64,000 nucleotides of DNA from Clostridium sp. (lineage in GTDB: Bacteria; Bacillota; Clostridia; Lachnospirales; Lachnospiraceae): assembly GCA_023664605.1 (NCBI GenBank), contig JAMPFF010000007.1:1-64000 (forward strand). The letters run 5' to 3'. Below, piece by piece: positions 16,385 to 25,065 of this stretch (position 1 is its first letter; each line of letters begins with the position of its first letter). Below the pieces are notes generated by a model that was not told the DNA's origin, ran no database searches, and saw only the letters and a list, made by a program, of their open reading frames with translations. The position numbers and the translations under genes were made by a program.

Positions 16385-17278
16385 CTATGCTATCGGATAA
16401 TTGATATATCCCTGCATCCAGATAATGCCTTTAAACCTGCGTCCTATCTGAGGTTCACCGTATAAGTCCATGGCATTAATACAAATATCGAATTGTAAAT
16501 CATTACAGCTTATTTTCATTAAGTAAATCTGTTCACCCGTTAATTTATTTATAGTCGTGGAATATTCCAAAATTTCCCCTAAAATAGAATACTGGTCGCA
16601 TTCCACCCCGTATGGCATAAAGTAAGTATCAACTAAACTAAAAACATCCTCTGTCAATATCTTTCTGGAAATTGACGTATAAGTATCCATATCTTCCAAA
16701 GTCAGACTTTCTATCGCTTCCTCATCCCCCTGCCTTGCCGCTGCAATCAGTTGGCTGCGGTTACGGGATGCCTTTTCTACCCTCTGCACTTCTCTTTCAT
16801 TTTTTATAATCGGAAGAATAATAGTTCCTTTAATGGAAAGAGCAGACAGTGTAAGCGTCGTTCCCTTGATAGGAAGCATATCCATATACTGTGCCTTTAC
16901 ATATGGTATCATATTCTGCAAATAGAAAATTAAACTGACCCCTACCTTGATATCATCACAAATACCGGCATAAGATTCTTTCTCCGCATGACGTTCCACG
17001 GAAACATCCTCATAGGAACTGACTCCCCTGCCTCTTAAGTATGGGTAATAATAATCATATGTGAATTTATCATCTGCGTCAAATTCCCCGCAGACGGCAA
17101 TGCCCATATTCTCAGCAAAATCTTCGCAAAATTCTGCAAGTATCGTTTCGTCGCCATTAGCTGTATAAGTCCGATGCGTTGCACTTAAAATAATATCTGT
17201 TATTAATTTCTGCTGCTCCTGTCTGTCAGACAGTTTGCTAAAACCGATAGCCCGCATATATTTATGCACAGATTTCAC
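16385..17278 (-). CDS. Conserved protein, probably DUF3881 family
   Basis: A 297-residue protein without signal or membrane segments. It starts MKSVHKYMRAIGFSKLSDR and ends IKWMQG-like (GIIWMQGYINYPIA). I believe it belongs to the DUF3881 family of Lachnospiraceae, which is often found beside serS, but this is from memory and has no known function. Visible features are an acidic N-terminal half with the YYYPYLRGRGVSSYED segment, a central basic helix (EREVQRVEKASRNRSQLI) and an ARQGDEEAIESLTLEDMD stretch common in RNA- or metabolite-binding regulators. It lies 60 bp behind serS on the same strand, and tRNA-Arg follows 20 bp later. Confidence 0.6.
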   Translation of the reverse strand: MKSVHKYMRAIGFSKLSDRQEQQKLITDIILSATHRTYTANGDETILAEFCEDFAENMGIAVCGEFDADDKFTYDYYYPYLRGRGVSSYEDVSVERHAEKESYAGICDDIKVGVSLIFYLQNMIPYVKAQYMDMLPIKGTTLTLSALSIKGTIILPIIKNEREVQRVEKASRNRSQLIAAARQGDEEAIESLTLEDMDTYTSISRKILTEDVFSLVDTYFMPYGVECDQYSILGEILEYSTTINKLTGEQIYLMKISCNDLQFDICINAMDLYGEPQIGRRFKGIIWMQGYINYPIA

Positions 17279-17326
17279 CTCCCTATCTCAACCCGCGATA
17301 TTTGAACCGCAGGCTCAAACTTGCAT

Positions 17327-17352
17327 CCCGAATAAGCTTCAGCTTATTTGGG
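17327..17352 (-). other. Stem-loop across the serS stop codon
   Basis: CCCAAATAAGC and GCTTATTCGGG (minus strand) pair around TGAA, which contains the serS stop codon. There is no T run behind it, so it is more likely an mRNA 3'-end or processing structure than a classical terminator. Confidence 0.45.
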
Positions 17353-18616
17353 ATTTTCCGCCCATATAAGGACGAAGCACTTCCGGTATGCGTACGGAAC
17401 CGTCCTCACATAAATTGTTTTCCAAAAATGCAATCAGCATTCTCGGCGGTGCAACAACCGTATTATTTAATGTATGTGCAAAATATTTTCCATCTTTGCC
17501 ATTAATTCGTATTCGCAGTCTTCTTGCCTGTGCATCTCCAAGATTAGAGCAGCTTCCGACCTCAAAATATTTTTTCTGTCTCGGAGACCATGCTTCCACG
17601 TCATAAGATTTTACTTTTAAATCGGCAAGGTCGCCGGAGCAGCATTCAATCGTCCTGACCGGAATATCCAGGGAACGGAATAAGTCTACCGTATTCTGCC
17701 ACAATTTGTCAAACCACATCGGAGATTCCTCCGGCTTACATACAACAATCATTTCCTGTTTTTCAAACTGGTGAATACGGTACACGCCTCTTTCCTCGAT
17801 ACCGTGCGCGCCTTTTTCTTTTCTAAAGCAGGGCGAATAACTTGTCAATGTCTGCGGAAGTTTTTCCTCCGGGATAATGGTATCAATAAATTTACCAATC
17901 ATGGAATGTTCCGACGTACCGATTAAATATAAATCCTCTCCCTCGATTTTATACATCATAGCGTCCATTTCTGCGAAACTCATAACGCCGTCAACAACCG
18001 CGCTGCGAATCATAAAGGGCGGTACGCAATAGGTAAAACCTCTGTCAATCATAAAATCTCTCGCATAAGCGATTACCGCGGAATGAAGTCTTGCAATATC
18101 GCCCATCAAATAATAGAAACCGTTTCCGGCAACCCTGCCGGCAGCGTCCATATCAATACCGTTAAATCTTTCCATAATTTCCGTATGATATGGAATCTCA
18201 AAATCGGGAACAACCGGCTCACCATACTTTTTTACTTCAACGTTTTCGGAATCGTCTTTTCCAATGGGAACGGACGGGTCAATAATATTGGGAATCGTCA
18301 TCATATCTTTTTTGATTTTTTCCCGCAGTTCGTTTTCTTTTTCTTCCAGTTGCTCAAGACGTTTTGCATTTGCGGATACTTCTGCTTTTTTTGCTTCCGC
18401 TTCTTCTTTTTTACCCTGTGCCATCAATGCGCCGATTTCTTTGGAAATTTTATTTCTGTTAGCACGGATATCATCTGCTTCCTGCTGCGCTTTTCTGACT
18501 TCTGCGTCCAGTTCTATTACTTCATCCACCAATCCCAATTTGGCATCCTGGAATTTCTTTTTGATATTCTCTTTTACAATTTCAGGATTTTCTCTTAAAA
18601 ATTTGATGTCTATCAT
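17339..18616 (-). CDS. serS: Seryl-tRNA synthetase
   Basis: Charges tRNA-Ser with serine in the cytoplasm. The 425-residue protein has the N-terminal antiparallel coiled-coil arm (about 25-100, rich in Lys/Glu/Ala) that grips the tRNA-Ser variable arm. The class II catalytic core follows: motif 2 around SPCFRKEKGAHGIEERGVYR, then EVGSCSNLGDAQARRLRIR, and motif 3 near the end in TLNNTVVAPPRMLIAFLEN. Length and motif order are normal. AAAGGAG lies about 10 nt before the ATG. No T-box leader is present, because the upstream methyltransferase reading frame ends only 23 bp before it. Confidence 0.97.
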   Translation of the reverse strand: MIDIKFLRENPEIVKENIKKKFQDAKLGLVDEVIELDAEVRKAQQEADDIRANRNKISKEIGALMAQGKKEEAEAKKAEVSANAKRLEQLEEKENELREKIKKDMMTIPNIIDPSVPIGKDDSENVEVKKYGEPVVPDFEIPYHTEIMERFNGIDMDAAGRVAGNGFYYLMGDIARLHSAVIAYARDFMIDRGFTYCVPPFMIRSAVVDGVMSFAEMDAMMYKIEGEDLYLIGTSEHSMIGKFIDTIIPEEKLPQTLTSYSPCFRKEKGAHGIEERGVYRIHQFEKQEMIVVCKPEESPMWFDKLWQNTVDLFRSLDIPVRTIECCSGDLADLKVKSYDVEAWSPRQKKYFEVGSCSNLGDAQARRLRIRINGKDGKYFAHTLNNTVVAPPRMLIAFLENNLCEDGSVRIPEVLRPYMGGKSQIS

Positions 18617-18639
18617 TTTTCAAGTTACTCCTTTTCCCT

Positions 18640-19540
18640 TTATTTACGTGCTAGTATAAATGCATATTGCGATAATCCCATTTTAATAGTCTCATCATCC
18701 ATATCTAATAAATGTTTCAATAAATCGCTGTCTTCTTCTATATTACTTAAAATACCATTTAAACAAAGATGATATATTAATCCTCCGATAGGAATAATAG
18801 TCGGATTCAAAAATATTTTTTCTATTGCCGGAATAATAGATTCAGAATCCGCCGCTTCTGATGGGTCGCTTGCATTCATAGCCTCTATACTTGGTCTATT
18901 AATTATCTTTGCATAAATTTCTCCATTACTCTTTTGAAATACACTCTCGTCTAAAGTTGCTCTTATTCCATTTACGATTGCCAATTCCATATCAGACCAT
19001 TGAAATTGATTTTTTCCTATAAAATCATTACAGAAAAAAATACCTCCTGGCTTTAAAACTTCATACGATTTTTTTATAGCCTCATAAGTATCCATCATAT
19101 GATGAAGACTATTATCCCAAAAGATAAAGTCATAACTCATATTTGCATATTCAGACTCAAAGAAATCTTCATTAAAAAATGAAATTCTATCCTGCAATCC
19201 TTTTTTTTGAGCAATTCTTTCCCCCTCTAAAATCCGTTCTTTTGAAAATTCAAAACACATAAAATTCTGAACCAGATTATTTTCCAATAACACCATTTCC
19301 TTATTTCCTGTTCCACATCCAATCGACAGAGCATATTCTACCCCCCCCCGCATTAAATGTCTGCTGAAGTAATTTTATTCCTCCGGCATTCCAGCCATCT
19401 AAAAGCTCTCCACAAATTGTTTGATTAATATGCCTAATAATTGTAGGAGAATCCCACCATCTGGTCCTAAATTTTTTTATATTATTATTTGTTTGATTAT
19501 CCCAATGTTTTGCTATTCTATTTTTTATGTGTTCATCCAT
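18640..19540 (-). pseudogene. SAM-dependent methyltransferase, frameshifted at a G9 tract
   Basis: Two overlapping frames together encode one class I methyltransferase of about 299 residues. The first (from the ATG at 19538-19540) gives MDEHIKNRIAKHWDNQTNNN and reads to TFNAGG. The second continues VEYALSIGCGTGNKEMVLLE (SAM motif I), FDFIFWDNSLHHMMDTYEA and VLKPGGIFF. The switch falls on nine consecutive C (19341-19349 on the plus strand). Eight bases restore one frame; nine end the protein after about 79 residues. Either the gene is broken or phase-variable, or the ninth base is a sequencing error. The substrate is unknown. The gene is 27 bp behind the HD-GYP gene and 23 bp before serS. Confidence 0.85.
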
Positions 19541-19567
19541 TACTACAATTTTCCTAATTTAAATATT

Positions 19568-20617
19568 TTACCCTATGACCTCTTTAATATAAATATTGTT
19601 CACAACCAATAAGTCTTTTATCACATCCACCAAATTACCGTCTTTATCTTTTATAATACGGATAACGGGTCTTCCCGGAAACTGTTTGTTCTGGCGAAGC
19701 ACGATGCCGACTTCCCCTTCATTTGTCCTGACATAAGTACCTGCGGGATATACCGCGGTAAACTCCAGAAACACATCTACTATTCTGCCATCAAATTTAA
19801 CATCTTTAAACTCTTTTAGATATTCCACCGCTTCATAAACTTTTACTCTCTCGCAGCCGATACCGCATATCATTTCATCGAATGCGTCGCATACCTGAAT
19901 AATACGGCACTCTAATGGAATATCCGATGCTTTTAACGGATAACCGGAACCGTCTATTCTTTCATGATGATATAATATCATATTCTTACTGACATTGGAA
20001 ATCCAATTTTCCCCTTGTACAGCAGAATACCCATAAACGGGATGTTTCTTATATTCCGAACATTCCATTTCATCCAATTCTTCTATATTGCGATTGGTAT
20101 AGTCAATGGTTAAATATCGCAGCCCTAAATCATGCAGCAAACAACCGACACCTATGTCATGTATCAATTCAGAAGAAAGTTCCATACGCAGCGCAACTAC
20201 CGTTGCCAGACTGCATATACTAATCGAATGCTCATAGATATCAGAACTTCTTTCCCTGATATCATATATTTTATCGACAACTTCCTCTTCTTCCAGAATA
20301 TTTGTTATAATATGATTTGCCGTCTGGCTTAACTCTATCAATTCTTCGTTATGGCAGTATGTATGTTTCTCTAAAATCTCTTTTACCTTAAATTGAAAAT
20401 TCTGCTTTAAATTCTCTTTTAAGATGGCAACGGCTTTGACATCCTTTTCATCCCATACATAAACCTTTTTAATATTCTGTTCTTTTAGTTTTTCAATATA
20501 CTCTTCCCTTAACAGAGTTCCCTCAGCCAGTAATACTGTATAATCTTCATTTATTACACTATCGGCCAGACGTTCCCTGCCTGTTAAGTCATCTACTTTA
20601 CATACCTTTTTTATCAT
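19568..20617 (-). CDS. HD-GYP cyclic-di-GMP phosphodiesterase
   Basis: Likely hydrolyses cyclic-di-GMP. The 349-residue protein has a c. 110-residue N-terminal segment (no REC, PAS or membrane part) and then the HD-GYP domain. It shows His130 in YEHSISI, HD at 162-163 in LLHDLG, His192 in KHPVYGYSA, HH at 217-218 with DGSGYP at 222-227, and Asp244 in QVCDAFDEM. All expected metal ligands are present. The C-terminal beta region (TYVRTNEGEVGIVLRQNK) is common after HD-GYP in Clostridia. It starts 10 bp behind the DUF4446 gene and is therefore probably the last par-operon gene before the methyltransferase. Confidence 0.9.
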   Translation of the reverse strand: MIKKVCKVDDLTGRERLADSVINEDYTVLLAEGTLLREEYIEKLKEQNIKKVYVWDEKDVKAVAILKENLKQNFQFKVKEILEKHTYCHNEELIELSQTANHIITNILEEEEVVDKIYDIRERSSDIYEHSISICSLATVVALRMELSSELIHDIGVGCLLHDLGLRYLTIDYTNRNIEELDEMECSEYKKHPVYGYSAVQGENWISNVSKNMILYHHERIDGSGYPLKASDIPLECRIIQVCDAFDEMICGIGCERVKVYEAVEYLKEFKDVKFDGRIVDVFLEFTAVYPAGTYVRTNEGEVGIVLRQNKQFPGRPVIRIIKDKDGNLVDVIKDLLVVNNIYIKEVIG

Positions 20618-20627
20618 AAGTCCTATA

Positions 20628-21134
20628 TTATTCCCCCATTGCTATATCCAACGCTTTTTTCTCTTCATCCCCTAAAGAGATATTACACTCACCCTGCTTA
20701 ACTTCTTTCGTATAAGAATAACAGCCCTCCGCACTATGTACAGAATTTAAAATAAATCCATTATTATTTTCATCTAAAAGTGCAAGAGAAAAACTTAATT
20801 GTCCGCCCATCTGAAAGGCATCATATTTAACAACCCCAATTTTTTGAAAAGCATTTTCAAATCTTTTATATAAAGTATGAATATCTTTATTATTTTTTTC
20901 AAGGGAAACTTTAATAAATTTATTATCTTCATATAAACCTACAATATCTGTTTCCAGATTCTTTGCATTTTTCCCTAACATAAATTTTTTATATTTATTT
21001 GTCAATTTTTTTAACTTTACCGCTTGTACAATATTCAAAATCAATAAAATAAGAATCAGGGCAAGTATGGCAATAAAAATATAGGTAATATCAAAACTGC
21101 CAAGCCCCATATATTTTAATAAATCATAATTCAT
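20628..21134 (-). CDS. DUF4446 family membrane-anchored protein
   Basis: A 168-residue protein with one N-terminal transmembrane helix (about 17-41, FIAILALILILLILNIVQAV) and a basic stretch. The cytoplasmic domain carries the DUF4446 signature GVVKYDAFQMGGQLSFSLAL, then LLDENNNGFILNSVHSAEGC. The family has no assigned function but is regularly found directly behind parB in Clostridia, as here (41-bp gap). The next gene, HD-GYP, starts 10 bp after it. A role in positioning or signalling at the membrane for chromosome segregation is a guess from context. Confidence 0.85.
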   Translation of the reverse strand: MNYDLLKYMGLGSFDITYIFIAILALILILLILNIVQAVKLKKLTNKYKKFMLGKNAKNLETDIVGLYEDNKFIKVSLEKNNKDIHTLYKRFENAFQKIGVVKYDAFQMGGQLSFSLALLDENNNGFILNSVHSAEGCYSYTKEVKQGECNISLGDEEKKALDIAMGE

Positions 21135-21175
21135 TCCTATACTCCTTTGTACTTTCCTATATGAATCTGCAGTTT

Positions 21176-22063
21176 TTACTTTGATAATAAATCTATAATT
21201 TTATCCAAATCATCATGCGAATAAAATTCTATTTCGATTTTACCGGCGCCATTTCCTTTTGAAGTAATAGCCACCTTTGTATCAAGAGTCTGCTTTAATT
21301 TTTCTTCTATATCCTGATAAATAATATCCAGGCTCTTATCTTCTATCACTTCTTTTTTCGGTTTTTCCGGTTTGTTTAAATTTTTTACTAACTTTTCAAT
21401 ATCACGGACGCTCATTTTCTCATCGAAAACTCTTTGTGCAATCGCGTACTGCTCCTCCGGGTCCTCAATGGAAATCAATGCTCTGGCATGTCCGGTAGAA
21501 ATCATGTCATCAATAATCATCTGCTGCACTTCATCACATAATTTCAAAAGCCGCATAGAATTGGTAACCGCTGTCCTGCTTTTAGATACTCTTTCCGCAA
21601 CTTCATCCTGCTTTAAATTGAACTCTGTCAAAAGTCTTTTATAAGCAAGCGCTTCTTCAATCGGATTTAAGTCCTCTCTTTGAATATTTTCTATCAAAGA
21701 AATTTCGACAATTTCCTGTTCCGTATAATTCCGAATAATGACGGGAACTTCTTTTAACCCCGCAAGCTTCGCTGCACGCCAGCGGCGTTCACCGGCAATA
21801 ATTTCATAATATGTTTTTCTATCCTGTACAAGAATAGGCTGCAATAAACCGAACTGCTTAATAGAATCCGCCAATTCCTGTAACGCATCTTCATCAAAAT
21901 TTTTTCTGGGCTGTTCACGATTTGGCTCTATCTTTGTTATTTTTACTATTGTTTCCGGTTCTTTTTCTGCTGCCGCTTTATCATTTGTATTCTTTGTCTT
22001 TATGTCCGCCTGCACATTGGGAATTAGTGCATCCAGTCCTTTTCCTAAACCTCTTGCCGCCAT
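21176..22063 (-). CDS. parB: Chromosome partitioning protein ParB/Spo0J
   Basis: ParB binds parS, spreads as a CTP-dependent clamp and loads SMC near the origin. The 295-residue protein has the CTP-binding N-domain with EIIAGERRWRAAKLAGL (about 90-106) and the preceding IEPNREQPRKNFDEDAL. A helix-turn-helix region follows (LKQDEVAERVSKSRTAVTNS, about 148-167) and a C-terminal dimerisation domain. Length is normal. It lies 24 bp after parA and within 2 kb of two parS sites. In sporulating relatives ParB/Spo0J also links segregation to sporulation. Confidence 0.97.
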   Translation of the reverse strand: MAARGLGKGLDALIPNVQADIKTKNTNDKAAAEKEPETIVKITKIEPNREQPRKNFDEDALQELADSIKQFGLLQPILVQDRKTYYEIIAGERRWRAAKLAGLKEVPVIIRNYTEQEIVEISLIENIQREDLNPIEEALAYKRLLTEFNLKQDEVAERVSKSRTAVTNSMRLLKLCDEVQQMIIDDMISTGHARALISIEDPEEQYAIAQRVFDEKMSVRDIEKLVKNLNKPEKPKKEVIEDKSLDIIYQDIEEKLKQTLDTKVAITSKGNGAGKIEIEFYSHDDLDKIIDLLSK

Positions 22064-22087
22064 TTTTTAATACCCTTTCTCTAGTAT

Positions 22088-22861
22088 TTATGAAGCAAAT
22101 TTTTTGTTATTGATTACTTCATCCGCCAACTGCATATATGCCTCTGCTCCCGCAGACTTCGGGTCATAAAGATTAATCGGCGTACCATAACTTGGCGCTT
22201 CCGCCAGTCTGATATTTCTTGGTATCACCGTCTGGTATACATTTTGATTTAAATGGCTCTTTACATTTTCCACTACCTGCATGGAAAGGTTTGTCCTGGA
22301 ATCATACATGGTAAAGACCACTCCTTCCATATCCAGTTCAGGATTCAATCTCTCTTTTACAAGATTTACAGTATGTATTAACTGGCTCAAACCTTCCAAA
22401 GCATAATACTCACATTGGATAGGAACAAGAACTGTATCCGCCGTTGTCATAGCGTTAATTGTCAACTGACTCAAAGAGGGAGGACAATCTATAATAATAA
22501 AATCATATCTGTCTTTTATCCAGTCCACTTCATTTTTTAATATATATTCTTTCTTATCGATACCGATTAATTCGATTTCCGCTGCTGCCAAATTTACATT
22601 AGAAGGAATCATGGAAACCCCTTCAATAACATCTTTTAAAATACATTCTTCAATAGAACATTCATTTAAAATTAGCTCATATATGGTATTATCCAAATCG
22701 TTCTTCTCAATACCAAAACCGCTGGTCGTATTTCCCTGCGGGTCAATATCAATTACTAGTACTTTCTTTCCTTTTGCTGCTAATGATGCGGATAAATTAA
22801 TAGATGTTGTTGTCTTACCAACTCCGCCTTTTTGATTTGCAATCGCGATTGTTCTTCCCAT
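22088..22861 (-). CDS. parA: Chromosome partitioning ATPase ParA/Soj
   Basis: ParA-family ATPase that works with ParB and, in Bacillus, modulates DnaA. The 257-residue protein begins MGRTIAIANQKGGVGKTTTS, a deviant Walker A with the two signature lysines, followed by VLVIDIDPQGNTTSGFG and the Walker B-like DFIIIDCPPSLSQLTINAM. The absence of an N-terminal DNA-binding extension marks it as the chromosomal Soj type. It is first in the run parA-parB-DUF4446-HD-GYP; the 400 bp upstream hold the parS cluster, where bound ParB could repress it. Confidence 0.97.
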   Translation of the reverse strand: MGRTIAIANQKGGVGKTTTSINLSASLAAKGKKVLVIDIDPQGNTTSGFGIEKNDLDNTIYELILNECSIEECILKDVIEGVSMIPSNVNLAAAEIELIGIDKKEYILKNEVDWIKDRYDFIIIDCPPSLSQLTINAMTTADTVLVPIQCEYYALEGLSQLIHTVNLVKERLNPELDMEGVVFTMYDSRTNLSMQVVENVKSHLNQNVYQTVIPRNIRLAEAPSYGTPINLYDPKSAGAEAYMQLADEVINNKKFAS

Positions 22862-23094
22862 TATCTTGCCTTTCTCTTAATCTGCGGTATTCTGCCGCAT
22901 GGTACAAAAACTTTTTACGCCGCTCGCCGAATGAGTAAACTCATTCTTCTCGCTCGCTATCACTCATTATATCACGCTTTTATATGATAATCTATAAAAA
23001 ATTATCGAAATTATTTTTTAAAAAATGTTTCACGGACTCCCATTTTTTTATCAAAAATGTTTCACGATTTTTATTACAACATCTAGTATTTATA

Positions 23095-23110
23095 TGTTTC
23101 ACGTGAAACA
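23095..23110. promoter_or_regulatory. parS site 1
   Basis: TGTTTCACGTGAAACA, a perfect 16-bp match to the conserved bacterial parS consensus, palindromic. It lies 234 bp upstream of parA and 9 kb from the origin spacer. Confidence 0.93.
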
Positions 23111-23142
23111 TTATCTTGTGAATAAATTTTTTATATATTTAA

Positions 23143-23158
23143 TGTTTCACGTGAAACA
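23143..23158. promoter_or_regulatory. parS site 2
   Basis: A second identical TGTTTCACGTGAAACA. Its centre is 48 bp from that of site 1, between four and five helical turns. Confidence 0.93.
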
Positions 23159-23262
23159 TTATTTATGTGAAACACTTTTTTATCATATAAAAAATTTCTA
23201 CAGGCATCAAATTTGCTATGCAAATTTTTGTAAAGTCGGTTTCTCATGACGATTTTTACTTA

Positions 23263-23910
23263 CTATAGCTTTACAATATTATTTTTTATGGCAAAGACTG
23301 CTGCCTGTGTTCTGTCGGAAACTTCTATTTTCTTAAAAATATTGGATATATGATTTTTTACAGTACGTTCTGTAATGTCTAAATTCATAGCAACTTCTTT
23401 ATTAGACATACCATTTACCACCTGAATAAGTATTTCCTTTTCCCGCTTTGTCAAAGATTCTACTTTATCTTTCTTTAAATCTCTATTTGCCAATCTATAA
23501 TTCAAAGCTGGAATCAAATCCGGCTGAATATATTTTCTATTATCCATAACATTATAAATTGCTTTCTTTAACTCTGATACATCTACACTTTTCAAAAGAT
23601 ATCCGTCCACATTCAGATCAATGGCATTTACCAAATAATCTATTTCATCATATCCTGTCAAAATAATAATTTTTATGTTATTTTCATACTCCCTTACTCT
23701 TTTCAAAACTTCCATACCATTTATTTCAGGTATATTAATATCCAAGAGAATTACGTCAGGAAAATAATTTTTTATTTTTTCAAGACATTCTATTCCGCTT
23801 CCGGCTTCCGCTATTATTTCTATTCTACTGTCAGATTCCAATAACTTCTTTATTCCCTGTCTCATCAAAACATGGTCGTCAACAACCATCACTCTAATAA
23901 TATCTGTCAT
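23263..23910 (-). CDS. NarL/FixJ-type response regulator (orphan)
   Basis: A 215-residue two-domain regulator. The receiver domain has acidic VVDDH, the phosphoryl-acceptor Asp in DVILLDINIPEING (about residue 53), Thr in IIILTGYDE and Lys in GYLLKSVDVSEL. The C-terminal LuxR-type HTH is clear: SLTKREKEILIQVVNGMSNK, then ITERTVKNHISNIFKKI. The ATG at 23908-23910 has AGGAG 7 nt upstream, better than an in-frame start five codons earlier. No histidine kinase is adjacent, so its partner must lie elsewhere. It lies upstream of parS and parA on the same strand; a functional link is not shown. Confidence 0.92.
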   Translation of the reverse strand: MTDIIRVMVVDDHVLMRQGIKKLLESDSRIEIIAEAGSGIECLEKIKNYFPDVILLDINIPEINGMEVLKRVREYENNIKIIILTGYDEIDYLVNAIDLNVDGYLLKSVDVSELKKAIYNVMDNRKYIQPDLIPALNYRLANRDLKKDKVESLTKREKEILIQVVNGMSNKEVAMNLDITERTVKNHISNIFKKIEVSDRTQAAVFAIKNNIVKL

Positions 23911-23973
23911 CCAATAACTCCTCATTTTTATTTGTAATCAATCCAAATATATTATATAATGTAGTAAGGAGCA

Positions 23974-24010
23974 AAGAAAACAAGCGACGCGCAGCGGCAT
24001 TTGTTTTCTT
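23974..24010. repeat. Inverted repeat upstream of the hydrolase gene
   Basis: AAGAAAACAA (23974-23983) and TTGTTTTCTT (24001-24010) are perfectly complementary and flank a GC-rich loop with GCGACGCGCAGCGGC. It sits in the 170-bp spacer between the divergent regulator and hydrolase genes. The arms and loop look like a dispersed small repeat rather than a terminator. Confidence 0.5.
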
Positions 24011-24083
24011 GCGAGTTTTACTTTACAAAACAAGTATCACGCCAGTAACTTATTAATCAATCCAAAAACGGAGAATTTTCAAA

Positions 24084-25031
24084 ATGAACAAAAAACAACT
24101 CATCACCACCGGAATTCTATCCGCATCCTCAATTACATCTATTCATATTATAAATAGAGTATACCACTTTTTGTACACCTCTAAAAATATATTATCCTGT
24201 TCAGAAAATTATTATTATAAATGGCGCTTCGGCAATATCAAATATGATAAAAAAGGAAAGGGAAGTCCTCTTCTTTTTATTCATGACCTGACAGTGGGAA
24301 GTTCAAGTTATGAATTTCATCGGCTTATCAATAACCTCACAGATAAACATGAAGTTTATAGTCTGGATTTATTAGGGTATGGAATTTCTGATAAGCCGTC
24401 CATTACTTATACTAATAATTTATACGAACAATTAATAACCGATTTTATTAAAAATATTATCCAGAAAAAAACTTCGATTGTTGCAACAGGAAGTTCTGTT
24501 CCTTTTGTTATTATGGCATGTCATAATAACCCCGAATTTTTTGATAAACTTATCTTTATTAATCCGCAAAGTTTATACAGCCAGAATCAAATTCCATCCA
24601 GTCAGACAAAATTTTTAAAATTAATATTTGAAACACCCATTATTGGAACTTTCATTTATAATATTTTAAATACAAAGCACTCCTTTGAAAAAACTTTCAG
24701 AAAAGAATACTTTTATGATAAATCCAAAATAAAAGAAAAGTATATCTTAAATTATTTAGAGGCATCCCAGACTTTCGGTTATTCCTCCAAATATTCTTTT
24801 ATAAGTTACGTCGGTAAATTTACGAATACTAATATTATTCATGCGCTCAAAGAAATTAATAACAGTATTCTTATGATAGGCGGAGCAAATAAAAAAGATA
24901 TCGAAACAACCTTGGAAAATTACGCATATTATAATAGCTCTATTGAGCTTGAATATTTACCCGAGACAAAACATCTTCCGCAGTTAGAAGCGCCCGATAA
25001 AGTTTTGGAACAAATTAAGTGGTTTACATAA
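24084..25031 (+). CDS. Alpha/beta-hydrolase fold protein, membrane-anchored
   Basis: A 315-residue protein with an N-terminal hydrophobic segment (about 8-30), then an alpha/beta-hydrolase domain. The oxyanion region is PLLFIHDLTVGSSSYEF, the strand EVYSLDLLGYGISDKPS is typical, and the nucleophile elbow reads ATGSSVPFV (Ser at about 139) in place of the usual GxSxG. The likely catalytic His is in ETKHLPQLEAP. The substrate is unknown. It is the only plus-strand gene in a 15-kb minus-strand run beside the origin. The A/T-rich codon use (many ATA, AAA, TTA) resembles the neighbouring origin genes. A terminator follows inside rsmG. Confidence 0.8.
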   Translation: MNKKQLITTGILSASSITSIHIINRVYHFLYTSKNILSCSENYYYKWRFGNIKYDKKGKGSPLLFIHDLTVGSSSYEFHRLINNLTDKHEVYSLDLLGYGISDKPSITYTNNLYEQLITDFIKNIIQKKTSIVATGSSVPFVIMACHNNPEFFDKLIFINPQSLYSQNQIPSSQTKFLKLIFETPIIGTFIYNILNTKHSFEKTFRKEYFYDKSKIKEKYILNYLEASQTFGYSSKYSFISYVGKFTNTNIIHALKEINNSILMIGGANKKDIETTLENYAYYNSSIELEYLPETKHLPQLEAPDKVLEQIKWFT

Positions 25032-25065
25032 TATGAATTCGTATAGAAAAATCCATTCACATATA

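Larger units (their letters stand above)
22862..23262. promoter_or_regulatory. parA upstream region with parS cluster and hairpin
   Basis: A 400-bp gene-free stretch between parA and the response-regulator gene. It holds two perfect parS palindromes (listed separately) and at least three half-type elements: TGTTTCACGG at 23027, TGTTTCACGA at 23058 and TGTGAAACA near 23166. A GAATGAGT-AA-ACTCATTC inverted repeat lies at 22929-22946. The rest is A/T-rich. No gene is visible. Confidence 0.8.

Noticed and set aside
17279-18660. T-box or other leader in front of serS
   Set aside because: Only 23 bp separate serS from the upstream frame, and no T-box or specifier-like structure is visible.
22929-22946. 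GAATGAGT/ACTCATTC hairpin before parA as a terminator or riboswitch
   Set aside because: The loop is only two bases, there is no T run and no known riboswitch pattern; kept only as a note in the spacer.
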